DNA from: Rheinheimera sp.
Lineage (GTDB): Bacteria > Pseudomonadota > Gammaproteobacteria > Enterobacterales > Alteromonadaceae
Assembly (NCBI GenBank): GCA_003543135.1
Contig: DPJG01000001.1
Coordinates: 44,004 to 108,003, forward strand
DNA: 64,000 bases
Reading direction: 5' to 3'
The position numbers and the translations under genes are program-made. Below, piece after piece: positions 22,101 to 28,763 of the stretch (position 1 is its first letter; each line of letters starts with the position of its first letter). A model generated the notes under the pieces. The model saw only the letters and a program-made list of their open reading frames with translations, made no database searches and was not told where the DNA came from.

Positions 22101-22256
22101 TCTGAGCTGCGCCAGCCGCTGGGTATTACCATAGTGGGTGGTTTACTGGTCAGTCAGCTCCTGACCTTATACAGCACCCCAGTGGTGTATTTGTTATTAA
22201 GCCGCTTCAGGCGCAAAAAAGCCGGTGCGGCTGACAGTCTGGCCGCTGAAGGCTAA
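19179..22256 (+). CDS. RND efflux permease, MdtC-like (second of a heteromeric pair)
   Basis: A 1025-residue RND pump homologous to the preceding gene; both begin with a near-identical (A/L)-(P)-FI-RPVA segment and an [19 protein letters not shown] region. The TM4 proton-relay pair is present in [17 protein letters not shown]. Sequence details ([31 protein letters not shown], here abbreviated) match MdtC rather than MdtB. Translation is coupled to the upstream permease through an ATGA overlap. The operon ends in a strong bidirectional terminator at 22309-22334. No two-component system like BaeSR is adjacent, so control of the pump is not evident from the window. Confidence 0.93.
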   Translation: MNLAAPFIQRPVASGLIASAILLLGLLCWRLLPVSPLPAVDFPMIVVSASLPGASPESMAATVATPLERALGSIAGIRRISSNSNQGSTQVRLEFELDRNVDEAARDVQAAINAVRGQLPSGMPGNPSYRKFNPSQAPVMALALSSDNLAASVLYDAAATVIAQKLLQIQGVGEVEVTGASLPAVRVQLNPAMLSHFGVALDEVRSAISSANATVPVGVVEHNEQRWQLATNQTMRRASDYQKLVVKYVNGAPIYLSDVATVSDSTENRYSAGFHNEKSAVILQISRRSGANIVATIDAISAALPQLQALVPADAELAVVMDRSPVIRATLAEAQISLMLSVLLVVLVVWLFLGKLRSALIPSLAIPVSLVGAFVVMYLCDFSLNNLSVMALIVAAGLVVDDAIVVLENIKRHIETGLSPLQAAKKGAAEVGFTLVAMNSALIVVFLSILFMGGLVERLFREFSITLCAAMLISLFISLTLTPSLSALLLQKQQAKAATQSQKTTLFHSFAHKYQRSLGWVLQYKKSVLTLMLLVFGANVWLYQQLPGGMLPDQDTGQLSGFVRGDDGFSYQVMQPKIEEFRQLLLKDPAVADVTGASGGAMGLSNSWMRVRLKPLSERGVSAQEVVNRLRMSAPKVPGAMLFLSVEQDIRLSSPWNSSDYELLLLSGELKPLREWGKKAAEAMKELPELVDVDAPGGEDAQQVVLSIDREAAQRLGVDMRTVATMLNNSFSQRQVATLYDEMNQYRVVMELAPGYTAQPEVLKQLMLISKDGSRVPLSAIASYDYGLVSDRVRHDGQFASMGIGYGLAPDVTAEQAAAAIDRMLAKLMIPSVVHTVNGEDQRNAMFQNEDNFWLMVGVVLAVYLVLGVLYESVVQPLTIISTLPCAGIGALLALYLTGSAFSLIALLGLFLLIGIVMKNAILLIDFALAAERQGLTPEQAILQAANQRLRPILMTNCAAVLGAVPLLLGMGEGSELRQPLGITIVGGLLVSQLLTLYSTPVVYLLLSRFRRKKAGAADSLAAEG

Positions 22257-22308
22257 CAACGGGCACAGTCAGCTTGATGATGAACAGTCCGCTTGATGAT
22301 GACAGATA

Positions 22309-22334
22309 AAAAAACCACCTTGCGGTGGTTTTTT
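22309..22334. terminator. Bidirectional rho-independent terminator
   Basis: A perfect stem AAAAAACCACC / GGTGGTTTTTT with a 4-base loop lies between the convergent MdtC-like and CigR-family genes, with an A-run left and a T-run right. Confidence 0.93.
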
Positions 22335-22368
22335 ATCTCAGTCTTTTCACAACAAAGGGCAGCAGTGA

Positions 22369-22908
22369 TTAGCGGAAGACGTCGGTCAGAATATCGGCCA
22401 CCACCATAGTGGCGATAGACACCAGCACTAAGTCGGTACCACAAACCTGCCACTGATAACCTTCATGTTGTGGCAACTGGCTCAGCATTTGTGAATGGCC
22501 AAGTTTTTTTGCAATGCCTGGTGGCAGCGGTTTACCCCGCGCCAGATTTTTGCGGATGCCTGGCGGCAGTTGCTGGTAACCGGTTTGCTGATAGCTCACC
22601 GCCAGTTCACGCGCCTGACCAAAACTGATACCGGCTGTGACATTGACACCACCAATCTGGCTGTTAATAGCCACAGTGCCACCACCCAGGGCTGCACCCG
22701 CTACTGCGGCGCCTGTCAGCACGGCGCCGCTGTCGCTGCTATAACCTGCCTGGGCAGATTTCTGGGCTTTTTGGCCGGCTTTTTGCGCTTTTTGTTCAGC
22801 TTTGTGGGCTTTACCTGGTTTGTTATCTTTTGGATCAGCCTGTACCTGACTGGCAGTGAAGGCAACTGCGGCAGCCAATAACAGGTGCAACAGGGTGTTT
22901 TTTTGCAT
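22369..22908 (-). CDS. CigR-family / RcnB-like exported protein
   Basis: A 179-residue exported protein with a clear signal peptide (MQKNTLLHLLLAAAVAFTASQVQA). After it comes a Lys/Ala/Gln-rich charged linker (about residues 25-55), a glycine-rich hydrophobic stretch (GAVLTGAAVAGAALGGGTVA) that may lie in a membrane, and a C-terminal LPPGIRKNLARGKPLPPGIAKKLG segment that is the signature repeat of CigR/RcnB-like proteins, ending with a second hydrophobic stretch. Salmonella CigR is described as an anti-virulence regulator; in environmental bacteria the role is not known. The gene is monocistronic and converges with the efflux operon. Confidence 0.75.
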   Translation of the reverse strand: MQKNTLLHLLLAAAVAFTASQVQADPKDNKPGKAHKAEQKAQKAGQKAQKSAQAGYSSDSGAVLTGAAVAGAALGGGTVAINSQIGGVNVTAGISFGQARELAVSYQQTGYQQLPPGIRKNLARGKPLPPGIAKKLGHSQMLSQLPQHEGYQWQVCGTDLVLVSIATMVVADILTDVFR

Positions 22909-23115
22909 TGGTAACTCCTTGCGCCCAAAGGCGGCTGCTGTGAGAGGTGGTGCGGCTGCAGGGTTGGTTGCCTGGTGTCAGCCTGTTGCCTGAGTGTAGC
23001 GCTCTGGCAGCGACAAACCAAGGGCTAAAAATCACAGAAAATTTACCGGAAAATCCTTACAAATCTGAGCATGACTGTTATGCTGCGCGCCGTTTTTCCA
23101 GGTGGGTTTGTTTGT

Positions 23116-23346
23116 ATGTTTAATAGTCAATTCAGTCAGTTAGAACAGTCCATTCAGCGTTTAGTGCTGGATAACCAACAATTGCAGCAAGCGCTGTTGC
23201 AAAAAGAAGCGGCCTTTAAAGCGCAGCAGGAAGAGCTGGAGTTATTACAACTGAGCATGCTGGAGTCGGAAGAGCAGGCACAACAGGCTGCCAGCCGGCT
23301 GGATGCGCTGCTGGCGTTATTCCCAAAAGCTGTAGCGCAGCCATAA
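23116..23346 (+). CDS. Short coiled-coil protein preceding zapA (TIGR02449/ZapB-like)
   Basis: A 76-residue protein that is almost wholly coiled coil, with heptads of Leu, Gln and Glu through residues 4-65. ATG 23116 (MFNSQFSQLEQSIQRL) is used because the region upstream of it lacks the coiled-coil pattern. It is followed 16 bases later by zapA. In Pseudomonas and related gammaproteobacteria a short coiled-coil gene sits directly before zapA, and this one fits by size, position and composition. A role in division-ring assembly alongside ZapA is inference from that context. Confidence 0.7.
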   Translation: MFNSQFSQLEQSIQRLVLDNQQLQQALLQKEAAFKAQQEELELLQLSMLESEEQAQQAASRLDALLALFPKAVAQP

Positions 23347-23362
23347 TCCGGGGGCAACAGCG

Positions 23363-23665
23363 ATGATCAATACTGAATATACCGAGCTGACGCTGGAGAT
23401 TGCAGGGCGCGACTACAAACTCAAAACGCTGGCGCAGCAGCGCGAGGGTTTGCAGGAAGCCGCCTCTTTGTTAAATCAGAAAATTTTTGAGCTGAAAAAC
23501 CGCGGCCGGCATTTAAGCAACGAACAGGCGGCCATTCTGGCGGCTTTGCATTTAAGTTACGATCTGCTGACCGAACGCGAATTATTGGCGCAAGACCGGC
23601 AACGCATTGAAGAGCGGCTGGCGCAGCTGCAACAGGCCATTGAAGGGGCTTTACCGCAGGGGTAG
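23363..23665 (+). CDS. zapA: Cell division protein ZapA
   Basis: A 100-residue FtsZ-associated protein. The N-terminal half has the ZapA globular pattern (VTLEIAGRDYKLKT-like strand pair then REGLQEAASLLNQKIFELKNRG), and the C-terminal half is the dimer-forming coiled coil (LTERELLAQDRQRIEERLAQLQQAIE, abbreviated here). ZapA crosslinks FtsZ protofilaments at midcell. A GGGGG/GCAACAGCG ribosome region precedes ATG 23363. In enterobacteria zapA is followed by the 6S RNA gene and a 5-formyl-THF cyclo-ligase; here it is followed instead by the tandem structured repeats at 23766-24018, and no cyclo-ligase gene follows. Confidence 0.92.
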   Translation: MINTEYTELTLEIAGRDYKLKTLAQQREGLQEAASLLNQKIFELKNRGRHLSNEQAAILAALHLSYDLLTERELLAQDRQRIEERLAQLQQAIEGALPQG

Positions 23666-23765
23666 CCAGTGCCGTTGCTGTTAGCGCAGCTGGCGTTGTA
23701 AGCTGGCGCTGTCGTTGGTTTTGCCCGGGGCGCAGCTGCTGTAATTGCTCTAAATAACAAGGCGT

Positions 23766-23882
23766 TGTTGCACTAATACTGGCGCGGCACAGGCAGCCAG
23801 GGCCTGTGACGCCGTTCGCCCGCGAATCGCTCCCCGATTCGCTTTTAAATGCTCACTTTGCAACAAGCCTTTGCTGCTGGTA
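23766..23882. repeat. Structured tandem repeat, copy 1
   Basis: First of two 117-bp copies spaced 136 bp apart, roughly 90 percent identical by eye. It begins TGTTGCA and has TGCAACA near its end, so the whole unit can fold back. In the middle is a perfect 8-bp hairpin GCGAATCG / CGATTCGC with a 5-base loop (23822-23842). The unit length is not a multiple of three and the frames differ between copies, so it is not a protein repeat. Likely a dispersed intergenic element or part of a non-coding RNA. Confidence 0.8.
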
Positions 23883-23901
23883 TTGAACTTTGCGCTGGGT
23901 C

Positions 23902-24018
23902 TGTTGCATTAATTCCGGCGCAGCACAGGCAGCCAAGGCTTGTTACGCCGTTCGCCCGCGAATCGCTCCCCGATTCGCTGTTGAATGCTCACTCTGCAAC
24001 AAACCTTTGCTGCTGGTG
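23902..24018. repeat. Structured tandem repeat, copy 2
   Basis: Second copy of the unit at 23766. The roughly 34 bases holding the central hairpin (23958-23978) are identical to copy 1, while about 11 differences lie in the flanks. This copy is followed 30 bases later by the terminator at 24049-24072, so a plus-strand RNA covering both copies would have a defined 3' end. Confidence 0.8.
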
Positions 24019-24048
24019 TATCTATCTGTATGCCTTTTTAGGCAACAA

Positions 24049-24072
24049 AAAAGCCAGCTGATGCTGGCTTTT
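24049..24072. terminator. Bidirectional rho-independent terminator
   Basis: AAAAGCCAGC / GCTGGCTTTT with a TGAT loop. It can end plus-strand transcription through zapA and the repeats, and the minus-strand DUF3297 transcript. Confidence 0.92.
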
Positions 24073-24094
24073 GATGTCACGCAGGGCGATTAGC

Positions 24095-24343
24095 TTATTT
24101 ATAAAAAGCTTCAACCTTGCCTTTGACTGTCATTAACAGGGGCTGGCCGCGACGGTCCAGCGCTTTTGGTGCCGGGAATTTTACCCAGCCTTCGCTGATA
24201 CAATATTCTTCTACGTCAAAACGTTCTTTGCCGTTAAACAGAATACCAATTTCATGTTCAAAAATTTCTGCCACATAAAACGGGCTGCGTGGGTGAACAC
24301 TCAGGCGGTCTGGTAAAGCTGGGCGTGTGCTGTTGTCGGTCAT
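24095..24343 (-). CDS. DUF3297 family protein
   Basis: An 82-residue cytoplasmic protein that matches the DUF3297 family along its whole length: RPALPDRLSVHPRSPFYVAEIFEHEIGI, FNGKERFDVEEYCISEGWVK and the C-terminal KGKVEAFYK are all family hallmarks (each quoted in part). The start at 24343 (MTDNSTRPALP) is chosen because the family begins there; a reading from 24391 would add unconserved residues. Function is unknown in the family. The gene is monocistronic and shares a terminator with the zapA/repeat side. Confidence 0.9.
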   Translation of the reverse strand: MTDNSTRPALPDRLSVHPRSPFYVAEIFEHEIGILFNGKERFDVEEYCISEGWVKFPAPKALDRRGQPLLMTVKGKVEAFYK

Positions 24344-24626
24344 GATAAAAGTCTTTGCTGAATAAAAAGTGCGCCATTGTAGGCAAAGCACGCTTTGGGC
24401 TCAAGAGTGGTCGTGGAAAATACGGATAGCGCAGGCTTTTTATGATCGGGTTTATTTGAACTCAACCGCATCAGTGTTCAACAAAATCCTGATGCTCTGC
24501 TTTGAAACTTCAGGCCGAGATCATGCATTCGGCAACAGGCCAAAAAAGGAAATGCATTTTTGAACATTGTGTCTGAAATTCGTACTGACCGGAGGCAAAA
24601 TAATTTGCTTATAAATTTCAGCCTGG
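24344..24626. other. Gene-free stretch between DUF3297 and the rsgA-like leader
   Basis: No credible gene was found. An 8-bp inverted repeat, CTGAAATT at 24573-24580 and AATTTCAG at 24614-24621, lies just before the promoter of the leader ORF. It could be an operator, or chance in this AT-rich stretch. Confidence 0.4.
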
Positions 24627-24656
24627 TTGGCTTTTTCAGCTCACTATTGGTATAGT
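24627..24656 (+). promoter_or_regulatory. Candidate sigma70 promoter for leader ORF and rsgA-like gene
   Basis: TTGGCT (24627-24632) and TATAGT (24651-24656) with an 18-base spacer. Transcription would start near 24663, about 30 bases before the leader ORF and 230 bases before the GTPase gene, leaving a long leader. Confidence 0.55.
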
Positions 24657-24691
24657 TTCGCGGTTTCGGCCACACCAAGAAGGAGAGTTTG

Positions 24692-24733
24692 ATGATTGCA
24701 GTAATGACCCACCCGGCGAAGGCTGCGGCGTAA
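24692..24733 (+). CDS. 13-codon leader peptide upstream of the rsgA-like gene
   Basis: The ORF encodes MIAVMTHPAKAAA and stops with TAA. An unusually strong Shine-Dalgarno, AAGGAGAG, lies 4 bases before the ATG; it is stronger than that of most full genes here. After the stop come a CCCGGT/ACCGGG hairpin (around 24768-24790) and an ACTGT/ACAGT hairpin with a T5 run (24852-24869) just before the GTPase ribosome site. This layout resembles translation-controlled leaders that regulate the downstream gene. The peptide matches no leader I know; function is inference. Confidence 0.55.
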   Translation: MIAVMTHPAKAAA

Positions 24734-24892
24734 GTTAAACTTTTACCTTTTTAATTTAACCTGCCTTTGCCCGGTGTTTGTTTACCGGGATCTCTGAAAA
24801 CCAATTTATACGGTTTACATTCGCTTTGTTCCAGAGTTCCTAACCATTTTTACTGTGCGTACAGTTTTTAATTGTATGCGAAAGGAAATGAC

Positions 24893-25933
24893 ATGAACTT
24901 ACCCTCAACATTACAACAACTGGGGTGGCAGGCTTTTTTTCAACAACAACTTAATCTGCAAGAATTTGAAAATGCCGTTATTGCCAGGGTCACTGCACAT
25001 CACAGAAGTAGCTATGAACTGATGACGGTAGGCGGGGCTTGCAGTTTAATGGCTAACCCGACTTTACCGCAGATAACGATCGGCGACTGGCTGCTATTGG
25101 ATACTGCCGGCCGTTTTATTCGTTTGTTAGCAAGAAAATCACTATTCAAACGCAAAGCGGCCGGTAGCCAACTTGCTGAACAATTGATTGCTGCTAACGT
25201 CGATACGCTGATCATTGTTTGCTCGTTAAACCATGACTTTAATTTAAGTCGGATAGAGCGCTACCTGACATTGGCTCATGAGGCTGGTGCAGAGCCTTTA
25301 CTGGTATTAACCAAGATGGATCTATGTTCAGATGTTGAAGCCTATTTGCAACAGGTAAAACAACTGGATCCGATGCTGATGGTTGAAACGGTCAATGCGC
25401 TCGACATCAGTTGCAGTCATATTTTGCAACCTTGGTGTAAAGCAGGCAGCACATTAGCAGTAGTGGGTTCTTCTGGTGTTGGTAAGTCTACGTTAGTCAA
25501 TACACTGACTGATAATTCGGAACAAAAAACAGCAGAAGTACGAAGTGATGATAGTAAAGGCAGGCACACGACTACAGCACGCTCAATGCATTTTATTGCT
25601 GCAGGCGCGGTAGTGATAGACACGCCAGGTATGCGTGAACTGCAACTGACAGACTGTGATGATGGCATTCGTCGCACTTTTGCAGACATAGAATCGTTAG
25701 CCAGGCACTGCCGCTTTAATGACTGTCAGCATTTTGCTGAACCAGGTTGTGCTGTGCAGCAGGCTATTGCGCAAGGCGATTTAGATGCAAGGCGATTGAC
25801 GAACTATCAGAAGCTAAATGCTGAACAAGCACGAAACACTGCATCTTTGCAGGTGAGACGTGCCCAGGCGCGGCAATTTAGTAAAATGGTCAAGTCAGTG
25901 AAATCACTAAAAACCAGAAAATATATTGATTAG
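24893..25933 (+). CDS. RsgA-family ribosome small subunit-dependent GTPase
   Basis: A circularly permuted GTPase of the RsgA/YjeQ family, 346 residues. Motif order is permuted as expected: G4 LTKMD, then G1 GSSGVGKST, the switch segment SKGRHTTTARSM, then G3 DTPGMREL, followed by the zinc-binding CRFNDCQHFAEPGC and a basic C-terminus. RsgA helps late 30S subunit maturation. Start at 24893 has AAAGGA 7 bases upstream. The N-terminus lacks the basic extension of E. coli RsgA, the sequence is divergent from it, and the usual partner genes (orn, psd) are absent. It may therefore be a second, RsgA-like paralogue rather than the housekeeping copy. The region is AT-richer than its neighbours. It is preceded by a leader ORF and ended by a terminator at 25943. 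Confidence 0.88.
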   Translation: MNLPSTLQQLGWQAFFQQQLNLQEFENAVIARVTAHHRSSYELMTVGGACSLMANPTLPQITIGDWLLLDTAGRFIRLLARKSLFKRKAAGSQLAEQLIAANVDTLIIVCSLNHDFNLSRIERYLTLAHEAGAEPLLVLTKMDLCSDVEAYLQQVKQLDPMLMVETVNALDISCSHILQPWCKAGSTLAVVGSSGVGKSTLVNTLTDNSEQKTAEVRSDDSKGRHTTTARSMHFIAAGAVVIDTPGMRELQLTDCDDGIRRTFADIESLARHCRFNDCQHFAEPGCAVQQAIAQGDLDARRLTNYQKLNAEQARNTASLQVRRAQARQFSKMVKSVKSLKTRKYID

Positions 25934-25942
25934 TAAAATTCA

Positions 25943-25964
25943 CGCCGCCTAAGGGCGGCGTTTT
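25943..25964 (+). terminator. Rho-independent terminator of the rsgA-like gene
   Basis: CGCCGCC / GGCGGCG with a 4-base loop followed by TTTT, 10 bases after the stop codon. Confidence 0.88.
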
Positions 25965-26051
25965 CTATCGGCTTATCACTGAGCCAAACTACAGATGGCT
26001 ACCGCTGCGAGAAACTGTGGCACAAACTGCCATCAGCTCCCTATCAGCCCG

Positions 26052-26948
26052 TTACATCTCAATATACTGCGGCCAGCCCAGCAATGGGTTTTGCATACCT
26101 TGTTTATGTTCAAAAGCATCCAGCTGTTCTGGTGAAGCGTTGGCGAGTGCCTTTTCGCGGTATTTCACCGCAAAGTTCAGAGTTTTGAGCAGCGCTTGTG
26201 CAAAGTTTTGCCCTATATCGGGGCGGATGGCTTCGCTGATGCCGGGCGGGAGTTCGGCCAGGGCTACTTCGGTTTGCAGCTGTAAATAAGCCACGTCAAA
26301 CCAGCGGTCCTGTAACTCCACCTGGCGGATGCGCTGTTTTAAGTCCTGTTTTACTTTGCTGTGGCCGCAAACCACGCGGTAAATCACCACTTCGGCCAGC
26401 ATGGCTTCCAGGTTAAAGTGCTCAAAAGGGTCGAGCACTGTTTGCTGGAAAAACTGCTGTTTCAGCACAGTGATGGCATTGCGGCGGTTGGCTTCCAAAA
26501 GCGCATTCTGATAAATCTGCCAGCCTTGCCACTCTTCGGCGTCCGGCGGGCTGGAAATATCCTTGAGCAGCTGCTCGTCCACCTCACCAAACAGCGATTT
26601 ACGATTGGGTTGTTTGCTGCTAACCGTAACCAGCATGCTCCAGCCTTTTTGAAAAGGTTTCATCACGCTGTCGGGGCTGGTCAGCAGTTGCAGTGCTTTT
26701 TGCACATCCTGACCGCTGAGCTCTGCCAAACCTAAACTAATGACACCAATCACATCATGAGCGGCTTGCTCCAGTAGGTGCATTTTGTATTTGTTGTAAA
26801 ACTTATCGGCAAATTTCAGGCTCATCAGCACGGCTTTGTTTTTAATTTGCGCCAGTTCAGCATTGCTCAGTTGCTGCTGTTCCTGCGCCTGTCGCAGCAC
26901 TTTGCTGAAAAACGGGCCTTGATTGCTATCGCGTATTGCTAACTGCAT
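26052..26948 (-). CDS. Uncharacterised protein, last gene of the J-domain operon
   Basis: A 298-residue soluble protein with no signal peptide or membrane helix; predicted almost entirely helical by composition. I do not recognise the family. Segments worth searching are FADKFYNKYKMHLLEQAAHDVIG and DPFEHFNLEAMLAEVVIYRVVCG (partial quotes). It begins 8 bases after the stop of the 27718 gene, so it is the last member of a four-gene minus-strand operon headed by a J-domain protein. Context suggests work with that co-chaperone, but this is guilt by association only. Confidence 0.65.
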   Translation of the reverse strand: MQLAIRDSNQGPFFSKVLRQAQEQQQLSNAELAQIKNKAVLMSLKFADKFYNKYKMHLLEQAAHDVIGVISLGLAELSGQDVQKALQLLTSPDSVMKPFQKGWSMLVTVSSKQPNRKSLFGEVDEQLLKDISSPPDAEEWQGWQIYQNALLEANRRNAITVLKQQFFQQTVLDPFEHFNLEAMLAEVVIYRVVCGHSKVKQDLKQRIRQVELQDRWFDVAYLQLQTEVALAELPPGISEAIRPDIGQNFAQALLKTLNFAVKYREKALANASPEQLDAFEHKQGMQNPLLGWPQYIEM

Positions 26949-26956
26949 GGCAAACC

Positions 26957-27718
26957 TTAATCCAGAAAACTAAACATCTCGTCCACTTCGGCGTATTCGT
27001 CGGTGGCCTGATTTTTCTCTTTGGCTTGCATCACCAGCTCAGTGGCAAACTTATTGATAATATTTTCCCAGCCGGAGTTCTCGTTGCGGATCAGGCTTTT
27101 AATCGACTGTTCCACTTCAGGGGTCAGCTGGCGAATCAGCGCCAGTAAACTGCGTGGGTCGTCAAAACCCAAACCATGCACTTCTTCGTTTAAATGGCGT
27201 TCGGTGTAGCTCACCGCTTCTTCTAAATCCTGCTCTTCTTCGTGCAGAATGTCGTGAATTTCGTCTTCATCTTCAATCACTTCACCGCGGTATAACTCGA
27301 TAAAGGGAATGGACAGATAAAACAAACCGGCCGGATCTTCGGCAATACACTCGAGAATTTCGGCTTGTTTTTCTTCGGTTTCCTGAGTGCGGATCAGGTA
27401 AGTTAAAAAATCAAAAGTATGCTGTTTTAATTCTTCAGCGTTATTTTTGATTTTTTCTTCCCAATACAACGGCTGCTGACACACGATGTCGCGGATTTTT
27501 TCCACTGTCATCAGCTCAGAAATAATCGAAGGGAAGGAAATATCGTGTTGGCTGTTAATTTGTGTCAGCGTTACAATGTCAATATTTTCAATGACTTCAA
27601 CCAGCTGGGCGTCTGACATTGTATTGGCCATCAGCTCAAATCTTTTGCTGGCCTGCTTAGGTTCAACCACGGCCAGTTCTTTAATTTCCGCAACTGCAAT
27701 CTCAATCAGACTATTCAT
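26957..27718 (-). CDS. Uncharacterised acidic helical protein in the J-domain operon
   Basis: A 253-residue cytoplasmic protein, strongly acidic, with a stretch GEVIEDEDEIHDILHEEEQDLEEAV in its middle (partial). No signal peptide, no membrane segment and no motif I can name. Its ATG overlaps the stop of the upstream gene (TGATG), which implies translational coupling. It ends in a hydrophobic FSFLD-type tail, a form reminiscent of short C-terminal binding motifs. Product and partner are unknown. Confidence 0.65.
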   Translation of the reverse strand: MNSLIEIAVAEIKELAVVEPKQASKRFELMANTMSDAQLVEVIENIDIVTLTQINSQHDISFPSIISELMTVEKIRDIVCQQPLYWEEKIKNNAEELKQHTFDFLTYLIRTQETEEKQAEILECIAEDPAGLFYLSIPFIELYRGEVIEDEDEIHDILHEEEQDLEEAVSYTERHLNEEVHGLGFDDPRSLLALIRQLTPEVEQSIKSLIRNENSGWENIINKFATELVMQAKEKNQATDEYAEVDEMFSFLD

Positions 27719-28287
27719 CAGCGACCTTCCCGTTTAAAGGTAATTTCATCATATTGATCATCATAACCTTCTTCGTCTTCATCATCATGACCGTCGTAAT
27801 CGTCAGCTGCTTCGTCACGCTCGTCACTGTAATCTTCTTCTTCTTCGTAATCTTCGTCGTCATCCTGAGCGCCTTTGCTGCGCGGCGGCGGGGCTGCAGT
27901 TTCATTCGACAACATAAAAAGCACGGCACAGGCTTCAATCAGCAGGCTTTCGTTATAAGCACGAATGGTTTTTACCAGTGCTAAATCGGCGTTATTAAAA
28001 GCCACTGTGGTTTTAAAGTCATCCCAGGCCGGGGCATTGCCGGTTTTTAACCACTGCGACCATTTTAGTTTGGCCTCACCCGGAAACTTCACCCGGCCAT
28101 AGAGTGCCACCGGCAAATATTCCGGCACCGACTGCAGCATATCCGGTGCAGCGTGCAAAATGCCTTTAATTTGTTCAGTAAAAGCGGCCAGGGCTTTGGG
28201 CGTGTCCGGGTCGTTATAAGATTCAATGTTTTCATAAGCATCGCTTTTGAGTTGTTCCAAGCGTGCTGCGTTAAATTTCTGGCTCAT
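27718..28287 (-). CDS. Uncharacterised protein with a long acidic C-terminal tail, J-domain operon
   Basis: A 189-residue protein. ATG 28287 (MSQKFNAARLEQLKSDAYENIE) is chosen because CAGGACCCACC gives a modest ribosome site and the preceding codons read through the J-protein tail. Residues 1-130 appear helical and soluble. From about residue 132 the sequence is a low-complexity Asp/Glu/Tyr tail with runs of DDDED, EEEED and DDEDEEG, ending in basic KREGR. Such tails are typical of proteins that bind basic partners or act as histone- or ribosome-chaperone-like polymers. No family recognised. It is coupled by overlap to the next gene. Confidence 0.65.
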   Translation of the reverse strand: MSQKFNAARLEQLKSDAYENIESYNDPDTPKALAAFTEQIKGILHAAPDMLQSVPEYLPVALYGRVKFPGEAKLKWSQWLKTGNAPAWDDFKTTVAFNNADLALVKTIRAYNESLLIEACAVLFMLSNETAAPPPRSKGAQDDDEDYEEEEDYSDERDEAADDYDGHDDEDEEGYDDQYDEITFKREGR

Positions 28288-28373
28288 GGTGGGTCCTGCT
28301 ATGCTGTGTGCGACCAGTGCTGTGGCATGGTTCTGGCTGCGGTCTGTCCGCTCAAATCTGGTTTTGGCTGTTA

Positions 28374-28664
28374 TTACTGCGGCGGATAATATTGTTCCCA
28401 CAGCTCCTGCATGGCGGCTGTTGGGTCCGGCACTATCACGTTATTAAAATCTTTAATAAAAGCTGCGCGTTGTTTTGGATCTGACAATACGTCATAGGCT
28501 TCTTTTACCCTTTGCAGCTGCACAACGGCTTGCTCTTTTTCATCTTCAGAGCTGTTTTGTAATTTATCCGGGTGGTATTTGTTCGACAGCCTTTTATAGG
28601 CTTTTTTAATCTCTTCTTCGCTGGCGCTGGCTTTAACCCCAAGCACACGGAAATAGTTGATCAT
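28374..28664 (-). CDS. Minimal J-domain protein (DnaJ-like co-chaperone)
   Basis: A 96-residue protein that is essentially a lone J domain: YFRVLGVKASASEEEIKKAYKRLSNKYHPDKL contains helix II and the essential HPD tripeptide, followed by helices III and IV (VKEAYDVLSDPKQRAAF). A short tail of about 25 residues ends in ELWEQYYPPQ. There is no G/F, zinc-finger or substrate-binding domain, so it must recruit DnaK (Hsp70) to a partner supplied by another protein. It is the first gene of a four-gene operon with three uncharacterised proteins, which are the natural candidates. ATG 28664 has AGGAA upstream. Confidence 0.9.
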   Translation of the reverse strand: MINYFRVLGVKASASEEEIKKAYKRLSNKYHPDKLQNSSEDEKEQAVVQLQRVKEAYDVLSDPKQRAAFIKDFNNVIVPDPTAAMQELWEQYYPPQ

Positions 28665-28763
28665 ACAAGGTTCCTGCAGAGGGCGGACTGCATTGTTGCT
28701 GTTGCGATCGCGCTGACCGGTGAATGCGGCGATCATAGCAGAAAACCGGCCCTTATCAGCAGG

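Noticed and set aside
23766-24018. CRISPR array
   Set aside because: There are only two imperfect long copies and no regular short repeat-spacer series or cas gene.
23666-24048. 6S RNA (ssrS) after zapA
   Set aside because: The position fits, but no single long hairpin with a central bubble is evident and the region is dominated by the two repeats; the usual downstream cyclo-ligase gene is absent.
23849-24093. Small ORFs running through the repeat copies
   Set aside because: The repeat period is not a multiple of three, the frames differ between copies and no ribosome site is suitable.
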